Below the pieces are notes generated by a model. The model searched no databases. It worked only from the letters and a program-made list of their open reading frames with translations, and had not been told where the DNA came from. A stretch of DNA of 64,000 nt, taken from assembly GCA_020724465.1 (NCBI GenBank), contig DYGX01000006.1, forward strand, positions 131,603 through 195,602. The letters run 5' to 3'. How positions within the stretch are numbered: position 1 is the stretch's first letter; every line of letters begins with the position of its first letter. Origin of the DNA: Thermoflexus sp. (GTDB taxonomy: Bacteria; Chloroflexota; Anaerolineae; Aggregatilineales; Aggregatilineaceae). Positions 34,894 through 44,049 of this stretch are shown here, piece by piece. A program made the position numbers and the translations under genes.

Positions 34894-34948
34894 TCCCAGT
34901 TTCAAGCGAGAAATACGGGGCGCCGAGCACAAGCTCGGCGCCCTTTTT
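34808..34948 (+). promoter_or_regulatory. ribosome-mediated attenuator of the aro operon
   Basis: Four pairing segments are visible. Segment 1 (34808-34816, CCGCCTGGG) pairs with CCCAGGTGG (34878-34886). Segment 2 (34865-34880, GCTTGGCG, then CCCC after a bulge) pairs with segment 3 (34917-34928, GGGGCGCCGAGC). Segment 3 also pairs with segment 4 to form the terminator. Segment 1 contains the first Trp codon. Stalling in 34813-34842 frees segment 2 to hold segment 3 (antitermination); a ribosome reaching the stop at 34893 covers segment 2 and lets the terminator form. Pairings were derived by eye. Confidence 0.85.
34918..34948 (+). terminator. attenuator terminator before aroH
   Basis: GGGCGCCGAGC (34918-34928) and GCTCGGCGCCC (34933-34943) form a perfect 11-bp stem with loop ACAA, followed by TTTTT. 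It stands 46 bases before the aroH start, so it can only serve to control the operon downstream. Confidence 0.95.
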
Positions 34949-34994
34949 GGTGTCAGGGAAGCGCTCGAAGACGACCGCGTGAAGGAGAGAGACC

Positions 34995-35396
34995 GTGACC
35001 ACTGCCCAGCCCGAACGACCGATCCGCTGCCGGGGCGTGCGCGGCGCGATCAGCGTTGAGGCCAACACCGCCGACGCCATCCTCAGCGCCACGCGCGAAT
35101 TGCTCGAAGCGATGATCGCGGCCAACGGAATCGAGCCGGACGACGTGTGCAGCCTGATGCTGACCACCACGCCCGATCTAACCGCGGAATATCCGGCCAT
35201 CGCCGCGCGCCAGCTTGGCTGGCTGGATGTGGCGATCCTGTGCGGGCACGAAATGGCCGTGCCGCATGGCCTGCCGCGCTGCGTGCGTGCGTTGATCCAT
35301 TGGAATACGGACCGCACGCCTCAGGAGATTCAGCACGTTTACTTACGGGACGCAGAGACACTGCGTCCCGATCGTGTGACCCGCCCTGCCCTGTAA
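34995..35396 (+). CDS. aroH: chorismate mutase, AroH type
   Basis: A 133-residue monofunctional chorismate mutase of the AroH (trimeric alpha/beta barrel) class, converting chorismate to prephenate. Blocks are [52 protein letters not shown] and the C-terminal [11 protein letters not shown]; the Arg and Glu residues expected in the active site lie in these. GTG start with AGGAG 7 bases upstream. It is the first gene of the aro operon, just behind the attenuator. Confidence 0.95.
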   Translation: MTTAQPERPIRCRGVRGAISVEANTADAILSATRELLEAMIAANGIEPDDVCSLMLTTTPDLTAEYPAIAARQLGWLDVAILCGHEMAVPHGLPRCVRALIHWNTDRTPQEIQHVYLRDAETLRPDRVTRPAL

Positions 35397-35435
35397 CCGA
35401 GCGATACCATCCAGCACGACCAGGAGAGCACACCC

Positions 35436-36482
35436 ATGATCGTTGTGATGAACGCCAACGCCAACGCCCGCGATATTTCCGAGGTCATCGCCCGCATCCG
35501 CGCCATGGGCTACGACGTGCACCTGTCGCATGGCAAGGAGCGGACCATCATCGGCGTGATCGGGCGCGGCACGCCCATCGATCGCGACAAGCTTAGCTTG
35601 CTGCCGGGCGTGCAGCAGGTCGTGCCCGTCACGCACCCGTACAAGATCGCCAGCCGCGAATTCCACCCCGACGACACCCTGGTGCCGCTCAACGGGATCG
35701 AGGTCGGCGGCCCGAACCTGGCGATTATCGCCGGACCGTGCTCGGTTGAGAGCCGCGAGCAGATCATCGAGACCGCCCACGCCGTGCGCGAGGCCGGCGC
35801 GACCGCCCTGCGCGGGGGCGCCTTCAAGCCGCGCACCTCGCCCTACAGCTTCCAGGGGCTGGGCGAAGAGGGCCTGCGCTATCTGGCCGAAGCCCGCGAG
35901 GCGACCGGCCTGCCGGTCGTCACCGAGGTCATGGACCCGGCGCTTGTCTCCCTGGTGTGCGACTATGCGGACGTGCTGCAGGTGGGGGCGCGCAATATGC
36001 AGAACTACGCCCTGCTGCACGCCGTCGGCGAGAGCCAGCATCCCGTGCTGCTCAAACGCGGCATGAGCAATACCATTGAGGAGCTGCTCATGGCTGCCGA
36101 GTACATCTTGAGCCACGGTAATATGCGGGTGATGCTCTGCGAGCGCGGCATCCGCACCTTCGAGACGTATACGCGCAACACGTTCGACATCAACGCCATC
36201 CCCGTCCTCAAGCACATCTCGCACCTGCCCGTGATCGCGGATCCGAGCCACGCCGTCGGCAAGTGGGAATATGTTGAGGCCGTCGCGATGGGCGCGGTCG
36301 CTGCGGGAGCGGACGGGATCATCGTGGAAGTGCACATGCACCCGGAAATCGCGCAGTCGGACGGGCAGCAGTCGCTCAAGCCGGAGCGGTTCGCCGCCCT
36401 GGTCGAAAAGCTGCGCCAGCTTGCACCGGTCGTTGGGCGCCAGGTCGCGCCTAGCCCGCAGGCGGTGGGGCCACATGCCTGA
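35436..36482 (+). CDS. aroF: 3-deoxy-7-phosphoheptulonate (DAHP) synthase
   Basis: A 348-residue type I-beta DAHP synthase, first step of the shikimate pathway. Residues 1-70 are the extra ferredoxin-like/ACT-type domain ([20 protein letters not shown]) that gives feedback inhibition in Thermotoga-like enzymes. The catalytic barrel has [34 protein letters not shown] and [12 protein letters not shown] with metal ligands. AGGAGAG precedes the ATG. Its stop overlaps tyrA by 8 bases. Enzyme inhibition and attenuation together would give two layers of control. Confidence 0.96.
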   Translation: MIVVMNANANARDISEVIARIRAMGYDVHLSHGKERTIIGVIGRGTPIDRDKLSLLPGVQQVVPVTHPYKIASREFHPDDTLVPLNGIEVGGPNLAIIAGPCSVESREQIIETAHAVREAGATALRGGAFKPRTSPYSFQGLGEEGLRYLAEAREATGLPVVTEVMDPALVSLVCDYADVLQVGARNMQNYALLHAVGESQHPVLLKRGMSNTIEELLMAAEYILSHGNMRVMLCERGIRTFETYTRNTFDINAIPVLKHISHLPVIADPSHAVGKWEYVEAVAMGAVAAGADGIIVEVHMHPEIAQSDGQQSLKPERFAALVEKLRQLAPVVGRQVAPSPQAVGPHA

Positions 36483-37338
36483 AGCGCTGGCCGGCTGCAC
36501 CGTCCACATCGTCGGGCTAGGGCTGATGGGCGGCTCGCTGGCGCTGGCGCTGCGCGGTCATGTCGAGCGCCTGACCGGCCACGATCTGAGCCGCGAAGCG
36601 GCCGAGCACGCCCGGCGGACGGGCGCCATTGACGAGGAGTCCGCCAGCGCGTGGGGCGCCGACATCATTGTGCTGGCGATTCCCGCCGACCGGATCGTGA
36701 GCCAGGTCGCCGCCCTGGACGCCCGGCCCGGCGCGCTGGTCATCGACCTGGGCAGCACCAAGACGCAGATCTGCGCCGCGCTGGATCGCCTGCCGGACGG
36801 CGTGCGCGCCGTCGGCGGGCACCCGATGTGCGGGCTGGCAGAAAACGGCTACCAGCACGCCATCCCGACACTCTACCGGGGCGCGCGTTTCGTGCTGTGC
36901 GAAACGGCGCGCACCACGCCCGACGCCCGCGCGCTGGCCGAGGCGCTTGTGCGCGCTGTTGGAGCGCATCCGCTGTGGATGGACCGGTGCCGCCACGACG
37001 AGCTGGCTGCCCTGACCAGCCATCTGCCGCACCTGCTCAATTTCGCCCTGATGCGGCTGGCGATGGCGCGCGCGGCCCAGGATCCGGACGTTTACGCCCT
37101 GGCTGCGGGCGGGTTTGACGGGGCGACCCGCCTGGCCCGCACCGCCGAGAGCATGATCGCGGGGATGTTCAGCACCAATGCCGACGAGCTTCGCCGGGCC
37201 GCCGCCGAGCTGCGCGAGCATCTGGATGCGCTGGAATGTCTGCTCGACGACGCGCCCGCGCTCCAGCGCGAGCTGGGGGCCATCGTCGAAGCCCGCCGGG
37301 CCTATACCACCGCCTATGGAGAGCGTCTGATCACATGA
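36475..37338 (+). CDS. tyrA: prephenate dehydrogenase
   Basis: A 287-residue NAD(P)-dependent enzyme making 4-hydroxyphenylpyruvate (or the arogenate equivalent). The Rossmann motif [13 protein letters not shown] is at about 14-26; [14 protein letters not shown] and the C-terminal helical domain ([13 protein letters not shown]) carry the catalytic His and substrate site. ATG 36475 overlaps the aroF stop; GTGGGG is the SD. There is no C-terminal ACT domain. Specificity for prephenate over arogenate cannot be told. Confidence 0.94.
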   Translation: MPEALAGCTVHIVGLGLMGGSLALALRGHVERLTGHDLSREAAEHARRTGAIDEESASAWGADIIVLAIPADRIVSQVAALDARPGALVIDLGSTKTQICAALDRLPDGVRAVGGHPMCGLAENGYQHAIPTLYRGARFVLCETARTTPDARALAEALVRAVGAHPLWMDRCRHDELAALTSHLPHLLNFALMRLAMARAAQDPDVYALAAGGFDGATRLARTAESMIAGMFSTNADELRRAAAELREHLDALECLLDDAPALQRELGAIVEARRAYTTAYGERLIT

Positions 37339-38687
37339 GCGAGCCTCTAACCCACGACGTTCAGGTTCGGGTGCGTCCGGGGCGCACGCTACAGGGCGCC
37401 TGCCACGTGCCCGGCGACAAGTCGATCTCGCACCGCGCGCTGATCCTCGGCGCGCTGGCGGACGGCACCAGCCAGGTGCGCGGGAGCCTGTCCGCCGGGG
37501 ACACCCGCGCCACCCTGGGCGTGATGCGGGCACTGGGCGTGGCGATCGAGACGCCCGACCCGACGACGTTAATCGTGCACGGGCGCGGGCTGCGCGGCCT
37601 GGAACCGCCCGCCGCGGCGCTCGACTGCGGCCACGCGGGAACCGCGATCCGGCTTCTGGCAGGCGTGCTGGCCGGGCAGCGCTTCACCAGCGTGCTGGAC
37701 GGCAGCGCCCAGCTTCGCCGCCGCCCGATGCGCCGCGTGGTCGAGCCGCTGCGCCAGATGGGCGCCCAGATCACGGACACACGCGGCTGTGCCCCCTTAC
37801 GGGTGGTCGGGTCGCCGCTGCACGGGATCGCCTACCGGATGCCGGTCGCCAGCGCCCAGGTCAAGAGCAGCATTTTGCTGGCCGGGCTGCTTGCCAGCGG
37901 GCCGACCGCCGTGATCGAACCCGGCCCGGCGCGCGATCACACCGAGCGGATGCTGCGCGCGATGGGCGTCGATGTGGAGACGGCGGACGGCTGCTGCGTG
38001 ACACTCATCCCGCCCGCCCGATTGCACCCCCTTGACCTGAGCGTGCCGGGTGATCTATCCTCTGCAACGTTCGTGCTGGTGGCGGCGCTGCTCGCCGGCG
38101 CCGGCGACGTGACGATCGCGGATGTGGGCGTCAACCCCACACGCACCGGCATCCTCGATATTCTGGGCGCCATGGGCGCCAGCATCGCGCAGCAAGACCC
38201 CCGCGCGGAATCGGGCGAGCCGGTGGCGGATCTGGTCGTCCGCCCGTCGGCGCTGCGCGGCACCGCGATCGCGGGCGATTGGGTGGTGCGCGCCATCGAC
38301 GAGTTCCCGGCGCTGATGATCGCCGCGACTCAGGCCGAGGGCGTGACCGAGGTGCGCGGCGCGGGAGAGCTGCGCGTCAAGGAAACGGATCGCATCGCGG
38401 TGATGGCGGCAGAGCTGCGCAAGCTGGGCGCCAGCATCGAGGAGTGGCCGGACGGGTTCCGCATCACCGGGCCGCAGCGGCTGCGCGGCGCCACCGTCGA
38501 CGGGCACGACGATCACCGCGTGGCGATGGCGCTGGTGCTGGCCGGGCTGGTCGCCGAGGGGCCGACTACCGTCGCCAACGCGCGCTGCATTGAGGATTCC
38601 TTTCCGGGGTTTGTCGAGACGCTGCAGGCGCTCGGCGCGGACGTGGCACAGGTCATCGCGGGCGAGCGCAGTGAGCGAACAGCATGA
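37335..38687 (+). CDS. aroA: 3-phosphoshikimate 1-carboxyvinyltransferase (EPSP synthase)
   Basis: A 450-residue enzyme that adds enolpyruvate to shikimate 3-phosphate. Signature blocks are PGDKSISHRALILGAL, the DCGHAGTAIRLLAG region, RRRPMRRVVEPLRQMG and VKETDRIAVMAAELRKLG. The LDCGHAGTAIR form (GNAGT in many class I enzymes) shows an unusual His in the loop near the glyphosate-site Gly-Ala; its effect is unknown. ATG 37335 overlaps the tyrA stop by 4 bases. Confidence 0.96.
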   Translation: MSEPLTHDVQVRVRPGRTLQGACHVPGDKSISHRALILGALADGTSQVRGSLSAGDTRATLGVMRALGVAIETPDPTTLIVHGRGLRGLEPPAAALDCGHAGTAIRLLAGVLAGQRFTSVLDGSAQLRRRPMRRVVEPLRQMGAQITDTRGCAPLRVVGSPLHGIAYRMPVASAQVKSSILLAGLLASGPTAVIEPGPARDHTERMLRAMGVDVETADGCCVTLIPPARLHPLDLSVPGDLSSATFVLVAALLAGAGDVTIADVGVNPTRTGILDILGAMGASIAQQDPRAESGEPVADLVVRPSALRGTAIAGDWVVRAIDEFPALMIAATQAEGVTEVRGAGELRVKETDRIAVMAAELRKLGASIEEWPDGFRITGPQRLRGATVDGHDDHRVAMALVLAGLVAEGPTTVANARCIEDSFPGFVETLQALGADVAQVIAGERSERTA

Positions 38688-39532
38688 ATGAGCAGGCCAA
38701 CCAGACGACGCGGGTCGGGCTGTTCGGCTGGCCGGTGGAGCACAGTCTTTCGCCCGCCATGCACAACGCGGCCTTTCTGGCCCTGAAGATGAACTGGCGC
38801 TACGAGCTGCTGCCCGTCCCGCCGGGGCGGCTGGCGGACGAGGTCGCGCGGCGGGTGGATGAGGGCTTCCGCGGCTTCAACGTGACCGTGCCGCACAAGC
38901 GCGCCGTCCTCGACCTGCCGCAGATCAGCGAGGTGACGCCCGCCGCCCAGGCCATCGGCGCGGCCAACACGCTCACCGTCCTGCCGGACGGCACGCTGCA
39001 GGCCGACAACACCGACTGGGAAGGCTTCCAGCGCGATCTGCAGATGTATCGCGTCGCGCCCGACCGGCTCAACTGTCTGGTGCTGGGCACAGGCGGCAGC
39101 GCGCGGGCGGTGATCTACGCGCTGGAGCAGATGGGCGCGCGCTCGATTGTGAGCGTCAGCCGCCAGCCGGACGGCAGCGCCAGGGTGATCGGCTACGACG
39201 AGCTGGCCGCGCACGCGCCGGGGGCCAACCTGGTCATCAACTGCACGCCGCTCGGCCTGGCGCCGGATGTCGAGCGCTCGCCCTGGCCGGACGGCGTCCC
39301 GCTGCCGGAGCACGCGATGCTGTACGATCTGGTTTACAACCCGCCGGTCACCGCGCTGATGCGCCGCTTCATGGCGGCGGGGCTGCGCGCGTTCGGCGGG
39401 CTGGGGATGCTGGTGTGGCAGGGCGCGCTGGCCTGGATACGCTGGACCGACGCCCGCCCGCCAGTGGACATTATGTTTGCTGCGGCGCGCAACGCGTTGC
39501 GCGCCATGACTGCCCCGCCTGGGGCTGGATAG
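38684..39532 (+). CDS. aroE: shikimate dehydrogenase
   Basis: A 282-residue NADP-dependent enzyme reducing 3-dehydroshikimate. N-terminal substrate site [17 protein letters not shown] and [10 protein letters not shown] with the catalytic Lys; DNTDWEGF holds the Asp. The Rossmann loop is [14 protein letters not shown]. It overlaps aroA by 4 bases (ATGA). Confidence 0.96.
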   Translation: MNEQANQTTRVGLFGWPVEHSLSPAMHNAAFLALKMNWRYELLPVPPGRLADEVARRVDEGFRGFNVTVPHKRAVLDLPQISEVTPAAQAIGAANTLTVLPDGTLQADNTDWEGFQRDLQMYRVAPDRLNCLVLGTGGSARAVIYALEQMGARSIVSVSRQPDGSARVIGYDELAAHAPGANLVINCTPLGLAPDVERSPWPDGVPLPEHAMLYDLVYNPPVTALMRRFMAAGLRAFGGLGMLVWQGALAWIRWTDARPPVDIMFAAARNALRAMTAPPGAG

Positions 39533-39543
39533 GAGCAATCTGC

Positions 39544-40836
39544 ATGACGACGGCAGAACTCACCGGCACCCTCGTCGACGAACTGCGCTGGCGAGGGCTG
39601 ATCCACAACACGACCGAGGGCGCTGAGGACGTCCTGGCCCGCGAGAAGGTCACCGCCTACATCGGCTTCGATCCCAGCGCCGACAGCCTGCATGTCGGCC
39701 ACCTGGTGCCGATCATGGTGCTGGTGCACCTGCAACGCTACGGCCACCACCCGATCGCGCTGGCGGGCGGCGGCACCGGGATGATCGGCGACCCCGGCGG
39801 CAAGACCAAGGAACGCCCCTTGCTCTCGGAAGAAGAGCTGGCGCACAACCTGGAAGGCATCAAGCGCCAGCTCAGCCAGTTCCTGAAGTTCGAAGGCGTG
39901 CCCAACCCGGCGCGGCTTCTCAACAACGCGGACTGGCTGACGAAGCTGAACCTGATCGGCTTCCTGCGCGACATCGGCAAGCACTTCACCGTCAACTACA
40001 TGATCGCCAAGGATTCGGTCCGCATGCGGCTGGAAAGCGAGGAAGGCATCTCGTTCACCGAGTTCAGCTACATGCTGCTCCAGGCCTACGACTTCCTGCG
40101 GCTCTACCAGGATTACGGCTGCACGTTCCAGATGGGCGGCAGCGACCAGTGGGGCAACATCACCGCCGGGGTCGAGCTGATCCGCAAGGTGGCGGATGGC
40201 AAAGCGCACGCCGTGACCGTCCCCCTCGTCACGTCGTCCAGCGGCGTGAAATTCGGTAAGACCGTGGCCGGGGCTGTCTGGCTCGACCCCAGGCGGACGT
40301 CGCCGTTCCGCTTCTACCAGTTCTGGATCAACACCCCCGACGCGGACGTGATCACGTACCTCAAGTACTTCACGCTGCTCGACCGCGAGACCATCGCGGC
40401 GCTGGAGCACGCCGTCGCCACCGAGCCGCACCGGCGCGCCGCCCAGATCCGTCTGGCCGAAGAAGTGACGCGCATGGTTCACGGCGAATCCGGGCTGCAA
40501 GCCGCCCAGGCCGCGACCGAAGTCCTGTTCGGCGACCGCGATCTGGCCGGCCTGAGCGCGGACGATCTGCTGGATATCTTCGCCGAGGTGCCGTCCACCA
40601 CGCTCGACGCGGCGGCGCTGCGCGGCGAGGGAATGAGCCTGGTCGATCTGGTGGCGCAGACCGGCCTGGAAAGCTCCAAGGCGCAGGCGCGGCGGCTGAT
40701 CGAAAGCGGCGGGCTGTCGCTCAATAACCGCCGCGTGGACGACACCGCCGCCCGCGTCACGCTGGCAGACGCGATCGAGGGGCGCGTGCTGGTCCTGCGC
40801 AAGGGCAAGAAGTCGTACCATCTGATCCGCGTGTGA
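39544..40836 (+). CDS. tyrS: tyrosyl-tRNA synthetase
   Basis: A 430-residue class I synthetase. The HIGH motif reads HVGH (50-53) and the KMSKS motif reads KFGKT (236-240), as in bacterial Tyr[11 protein letters not shown] is the tyrosine-site signature. A C-terminal S4 RNA-binding domain is at about 360-425 ([20 protein letters not shown]). AGGAG lies 8 bases before ATG 39544. It sits inside the aromatic operon, so tyrosine charging and tyrosine synthesis respond to the same attenuator. Confidence 0.97.
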   Translation: MTTAELTGTLVDELRWRGLIHNTTEGAEDVLAREKVTAYIGFDPSADSLHVGHLVPIMVLVHLQRYGHHPIALAGGGTGMIGDPGGKTKERPLLSEEELAHNLEGIKRQLSQFLKFEGVPNPARLLNNADWLTKLNLIGFLRDIGKHFTVNYMIAKDSVRMRLESEEGISFTEFSYMLLQAYDFLRLYQDYGCTFQMGGSDQWGNITAGVELIRKVADGKAHAVTVPLVTSSSGVKFGKTVAGAVWLDPRRTSPFRFYQFWINTPDADVITYLKYFTLLDRETIAALEHAVATEPHRRAAQIRLAEEVTRMVHGESGLQAAQAATEVLFGDRDLAGLSADDLLDIFAEVPSTTLDAAALRGEGMSLVDLVAQTGLESSKAQARRLIESGGLSLNNRRVDDTAARVTLADAIEGRVLVLRKGKKSYHLIRV

Positions 40837-40863
40837 TGCGAGCGCCGCGCGAGGGAGCCTGAC

Positions 40864-42048
40864 ATGCTGCGCTTTCTGACGGCCGGAGAGAGTCACGGGC
40901 CGCTGCTCACCGCCATCCTCGAAGGGATGCCCGCCGGGCTGCCGCTGTCGCCGGACGACCTGGCGCGCGACCTGGCACGCCGCCAGCAGGGCTACGGCAG
41001 CGGCGGGCGGATGCAGATCGAGCGCGACCGCGCGCGCCTGACCGGCGGCGTGATGAACGGTCAGACCACCGGCGGGCCGATCAGCCTGGAGATCGAAAAC
41101 CGCGACTGGAAAAACTGGGCGCAGAAGGACATCGAACCGCTGGTCACGCCGCGCCCCGGCCACGCCGACCTGACCGGCGCGATCAAGTACGGCTATCGCG
41201 ACCTGCGGCTGGCGCTGGAACGCTCCAGCGCGCGCGAAACGGCGGCCCGCGTGGCGGTAGGGGCGATCTGCAAGCGGCTGCTGGCGGAGTTCGGCGTCAC
41301 CGTCGGCGGCTATGTGATCGCCATCGGCGGCGAGGCCGCCCACCTGCCGGAGCCGCCCGACTACCCGGCGCGCTTCGCCGCGGCGGAAGAGTCGCCGGTG
41401 CGCTGCCCCGATCCGGACGCCTCGGCGCGCATCGAGGCCGCCATCCGCCAGGCCAAGATCGACCGCGACACGCTCGGCGGCATCATCGAGGTCGTCGCGC
41501 TCGGCCTGCCGCCAGGGCTGGGGTCGCACGTCCACTATGACCGCCGCCTGACGGGGAGGCTGGCCGCCGCTGTGTGCAGCGTGCAGAGCATCAAGGGAGT
41601 CGAGATCGGCCCGGCCTTCGAGAACGCGGCCCGGCGCGGCACGCAGGTCCACGACGCGATCACCCGCGACGAGATGGGGCGGCTGGTCCGCGCGACCAAC
41701 CGCGCCGGCGGGCTGGAAGGCGGCATGACGACCGGCGAGCCGCTGGTCGTGCGCGCCGCCATGAAGCCGATCAGCACCACCCTCACGCCGCTGGACACGG
41801 TCAATCTGGCGACCGGCGAACCGGCCCAGACCGTCTACGAGCGCAGCGATTTCTGCGCCACGCCGCGCGCCGTCGTGGTGATCGAGGCGATGGTCGCCTT
41901 TGTGATGGCCGACGAGCTGCTGCGCAAGCTGGGCGGCGACAGCCTGGACGAGATCCGCCCGCGCTTCGCTGCGCTGCGCCAGGCGCGGGTGGATGCGCTG
42001 CCGATGGACAACGCGCCCTGGCGGTTCGGCTATGACGACTGGCTCTAA
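40864..42048 (+). CDS. aroC: chorismate synthase
   Basis: A 394-residue FMN-dependent enzyme making chorismate from EPSP. Typical blocks are TAGESHGPLLTAILEGMPAGLPL, GRPGHAD-like RPGHADLTGAIKYG, RSSARETAARVAVG and the C-terminal DFCATPRAVVVIEAMVAF. It overlaps aroK by 17 bases. Confidence 0.97.
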   Translation: MLRFLTAGESHGPLLTAILEGMPAGLPLSPDDLARDLARRQQGYGSGGRMQIERDRARLTGGVMNGQTTGGPISLEIENRDWKNWAQKDIEPLVTPRPGHADLTGAIKYGYRDLRLALERSSARETAARVAVGAICKRLLAEFGVTVGGYVIAIGGEAAHLPEPPDYPARFAAAEESPVRCPDPDASARIEAAIRQAKIDRDTLGGIIEVVALGLPPGLGSHVHYDRRLTGRLAAAVCSVQSIKGVEIGPAFENAARRGTQVHDAITRDEMGRLVRATNRAGGLEGGMTTGEPLVVRAAMKPISTTLTPLDTVNLATGEPAQTVYERSDFCATPRAVVVIEAMVAFVMADELLRKLGGDSLDEIRPRFAALRQARVDALPMDNAPWRFGYDDWL

Positions 42049-42559
42049 CACGCCGCGCAACCTGGTGCTGGCCGGGTTCATGGGCGCGGGCAAGACGACC
42101 GTCGGGCGGCTGGTCGCGGCGCGGCTGGGCTGGCCGTTCATCGACACGGACGAACTGGTCGAGCGGGCTGCCGGGCGCTCGATCGCGGCCATCTTCGCGC
42201 AGGACGGCGAGGCGGTCTTCCGACGCCTGGAACGCGACGCCTGCCAGCAGGCCGCGCTGCTGGACGCGCACGTGATCGCCACCGGCGGCGGCGCGCTGCT
42301 CGACCCGGAAACGCGCACCGCGTTTCTGGCGCGGGGCGTGGTGGTCTGGCTTAGCGCGGAGCTAGACACGATCATCGAGCGCCTGGGGCGCGGCGCCGAT
42401 CGCCCGCTCTTTGCCGGCGATCACACCCGGCTGGCAACGCTCTTCGCGGCGCGCGCCCCGCTCTACGCCGCGCTGCCGCACCGGGTCAAGACGGACGGGC
42501 GTCCGCCGGAAGCGATCGCCGAGGAGATTGTGACGCTGTGGCAAACCTGCACGAGCTGA
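42032..42559 (+). CDS. aroK: shikimate kinase
   Basis: A 175-residue P-loop kinase that phosphorylates shikimate. Walker A is GFMGAGKTT; substrate residues are in FIDTDELVE and the GGGALL loop (ATGGGALLDPET). The lid Arg is in GADRPLF. ATG 42032 is inside the end of aroC, and aroB starts 22 bases before its stop, so the three are translationally coupled. Confidence 0.95.
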   Translation: MTTGSNTPRNLVLAGFMGAGKTTVGRLVAARLGWPFIDTDELVERAAGRSIAAIFAQDGEAVFRRLERDACQQAALLDAHVIATGGGALLDPETRTAFLARGVVVWLSAELDTIIERLGRGADRPLFAGDHTRLATLFAARAPLYAALPHRVKTDGRPPEAIAEEIVTLWQTCTS

Positions 42560-43596
42560 CCGTGCGCGGCGCAGAACGCGAGTACCCGGTTCTGATCGGG
42601 CCGGGGGCGCTCGAAGGCGCGCTGCCCGAATTTGTGCGGCGCGGCGGGTTCTCGCGGGTGGCGATCGTCACCAACACGCCGCTCGCCCCGCTCTACGGTC
42701 TGGCGCTGGTCGAGCGTTTGCCCGGCGCGCGCCTGATCACCCTGCCCGACGGAGAGCAGTACAAGACGCTCCAGACGCTCGCCGGGCTATACGGCGAGCT
42801 GCTGGCGATCGGGGCAGACCGCGCCAGCCTGCTGATCGCGCTCGGCGGCGGAGTGATCGGCGACCTGGCAGGCTTCGCGGCGGCGACCTTCATGCGCGGA
42901 ATCGCGCTCGTCCAGGCGCCGACCAGCCTGCTGGCGATGGTGGACGCCAGCATCGGCGGCAAGGTCGGTGTCGATCTGCCCCAGGGCAAGAACCTCGCCG
43001 GGGCATTCAAGGACCCGCTGGCCGTCTTCGCGGACACGGACGCGCTGCGCACGCTGCCCCGCATCGAGTGGCGCTGCGGGCTGGCCGAGGTCGTCAAGGC
43101 CGCGCTGATCGCCGATCCGCCCCTGCTCGACCATCTGGCGGCGCACGGGCCGGAGCCGGTGGAAACGGTCATCGCCCGCGCCGCGCGGGTCAAGATCGAT
43201 GTGGTCAACCGGGACCGCACCGAGCAGAACGTGCGCGCCTACCTTAACCTGGGCCATACCTTCGCCCACGCCATCGAGCAGGCCAGCGGCTACGCCTGGC
43301 GGCACGGCGAGGCGGTCGCGGTGGGGCTGGTGGGCGCCGGCCTGCTCTCCGAGCGGCTGGGGATGGCCGCGCCGGGCCTGGCGGAACGGATCGAGCAGGT
43401 CCTGGCCGGGCTGGAGCTGCCCACCCGCTACACCGATCTCGATCCCGATGCGCTGTGGGCGGCGATGGCGCACGATAAAAAGTGGCGCGGCGGCGCGGCG
43501 ACGTTTGTGCTGCTGGACGGGATCGGGCGTCCGCGCGTGGCGCGCGACGTGCCGCGTTCGGATGTCATGGCGGTGCTGGAGGCGCTGCGCGCATGA
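42538..43596 (+). CDS. aroB: 3-dehydroquinate synthase
   Basis: A 352-residue NAD- and metal-dependent enzyme forming dehydroquinate from DAHP. Blocks are [40 protein letters not shown], and [11 protein letters not shown] plus [10 protein letters not shown] with the metal-binding His and Glu. GTG start with GAGGAG about 12 bases upstream, overlapping aroK. Confidence 0.97.
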   Translation: MANLHELTVRGAEREYPVLIGPGALEGALPEFVRRGGFSRVAIVTNTPLAPLYGLALVERLPGARLITLPDGEQYKTLQTLAGLYGELLAIGADRASLLIALGGGVIGDLAGFAAATFMRGIALVQAPTSLLAMVDASIGGKVGVDLPQGKNLAGAFKDPLAVFADTDALRTLPRIEWRCGLAEVVKAALIADPPLLDHLAAHGPEPVETVIARAARVKIDVVNRDRTEQNVRAYLNLGHTFAHAIEQASGYAWRHGEAVAVGLVGAGLLSERLGMAAPGLAERIEQVLAGLELPTRYTDLDPDALWAAMAHDKKWRGGAATFVLLDGIGRPRVARDVPRSDVMAVLEALRA

Positions 43597-44045
43597 AGAT
43601 TCTGGTGTTGCACGGCCCCAACCTGAACCTGCTCGGCACGCGCGAGCCGGATGTCTACGGTCGGGTGACGCTCGACGAGATCGACACCCGTCTGCGCGCC
43701 TACGCCGCCGGGCGCGGCGCGGAAGTCCGCACGCTGCAAAGCAACCACGAGGGTGCGCTGATCGACGCGCTTCATGAGGCGCGCGGCTGGGCGGACGCGA
43801 TCATCCTCAACCCCGGCGCCTACACGCACACCAGCGTCGCCCTGCGCGACGCGCTGAGCGCGGTCGGCCTGCCGGCGATCGAGGTGCACCTGAGCAACAT
43901 CCATGCCCGCGAGCCGTTCCGCCACACCTCGCTGATCGCGCCGGTCTGCGTGGGGCAGATCAGCGGGCTGGGCTGGCTCGGCTACCGGCTGGCGCTTGAG
44001 GCGCTGCTTGAGCGCGGCCCGGCGGGCGAGCCTGAGGAGACATGA
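43593..44045 (+). CDS. aroQ: 3-dehydroquinate dehydratase, type II
   Basis: A 150-residue type II dehydroquinase. The catalytic Tyr/Arg region is [17 protein letters not shown], with [16 protein letters not shown] and [15 protein letters not shown] further on. It overlaps aroB by 4 bases. With this gene all seven shikimate steps are present in the operon. Confidence 0.97.
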   Translation: MKILVLHGPNLNLLGTREPDVYGRVTLDEIDTRLRAYAAGRGAEVRTLQSNHEGALIDALHEARGWADAIILNPGAYTHTSVALRDALSAVGLPAIEVHLSNIHAREPFRHTSLIAPVCVGQISGLGWLGYRLALEALLERGPAGEPEET

Positions 44046-44049
44046 GACA

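Noticed and set aside
34495-34932. 145-residue minus-strand open frame over the aro leader
   Set aside because: Arg/Ser-rich, no SD and no recognisable motif; it lies opposite a convincing leader peptide and terminator.
39334-42375. 1013-residue minus-strand frame across aroE, tyrS and aroC
   Set aside because: It spans three real genes of known families and has no motif of its own.
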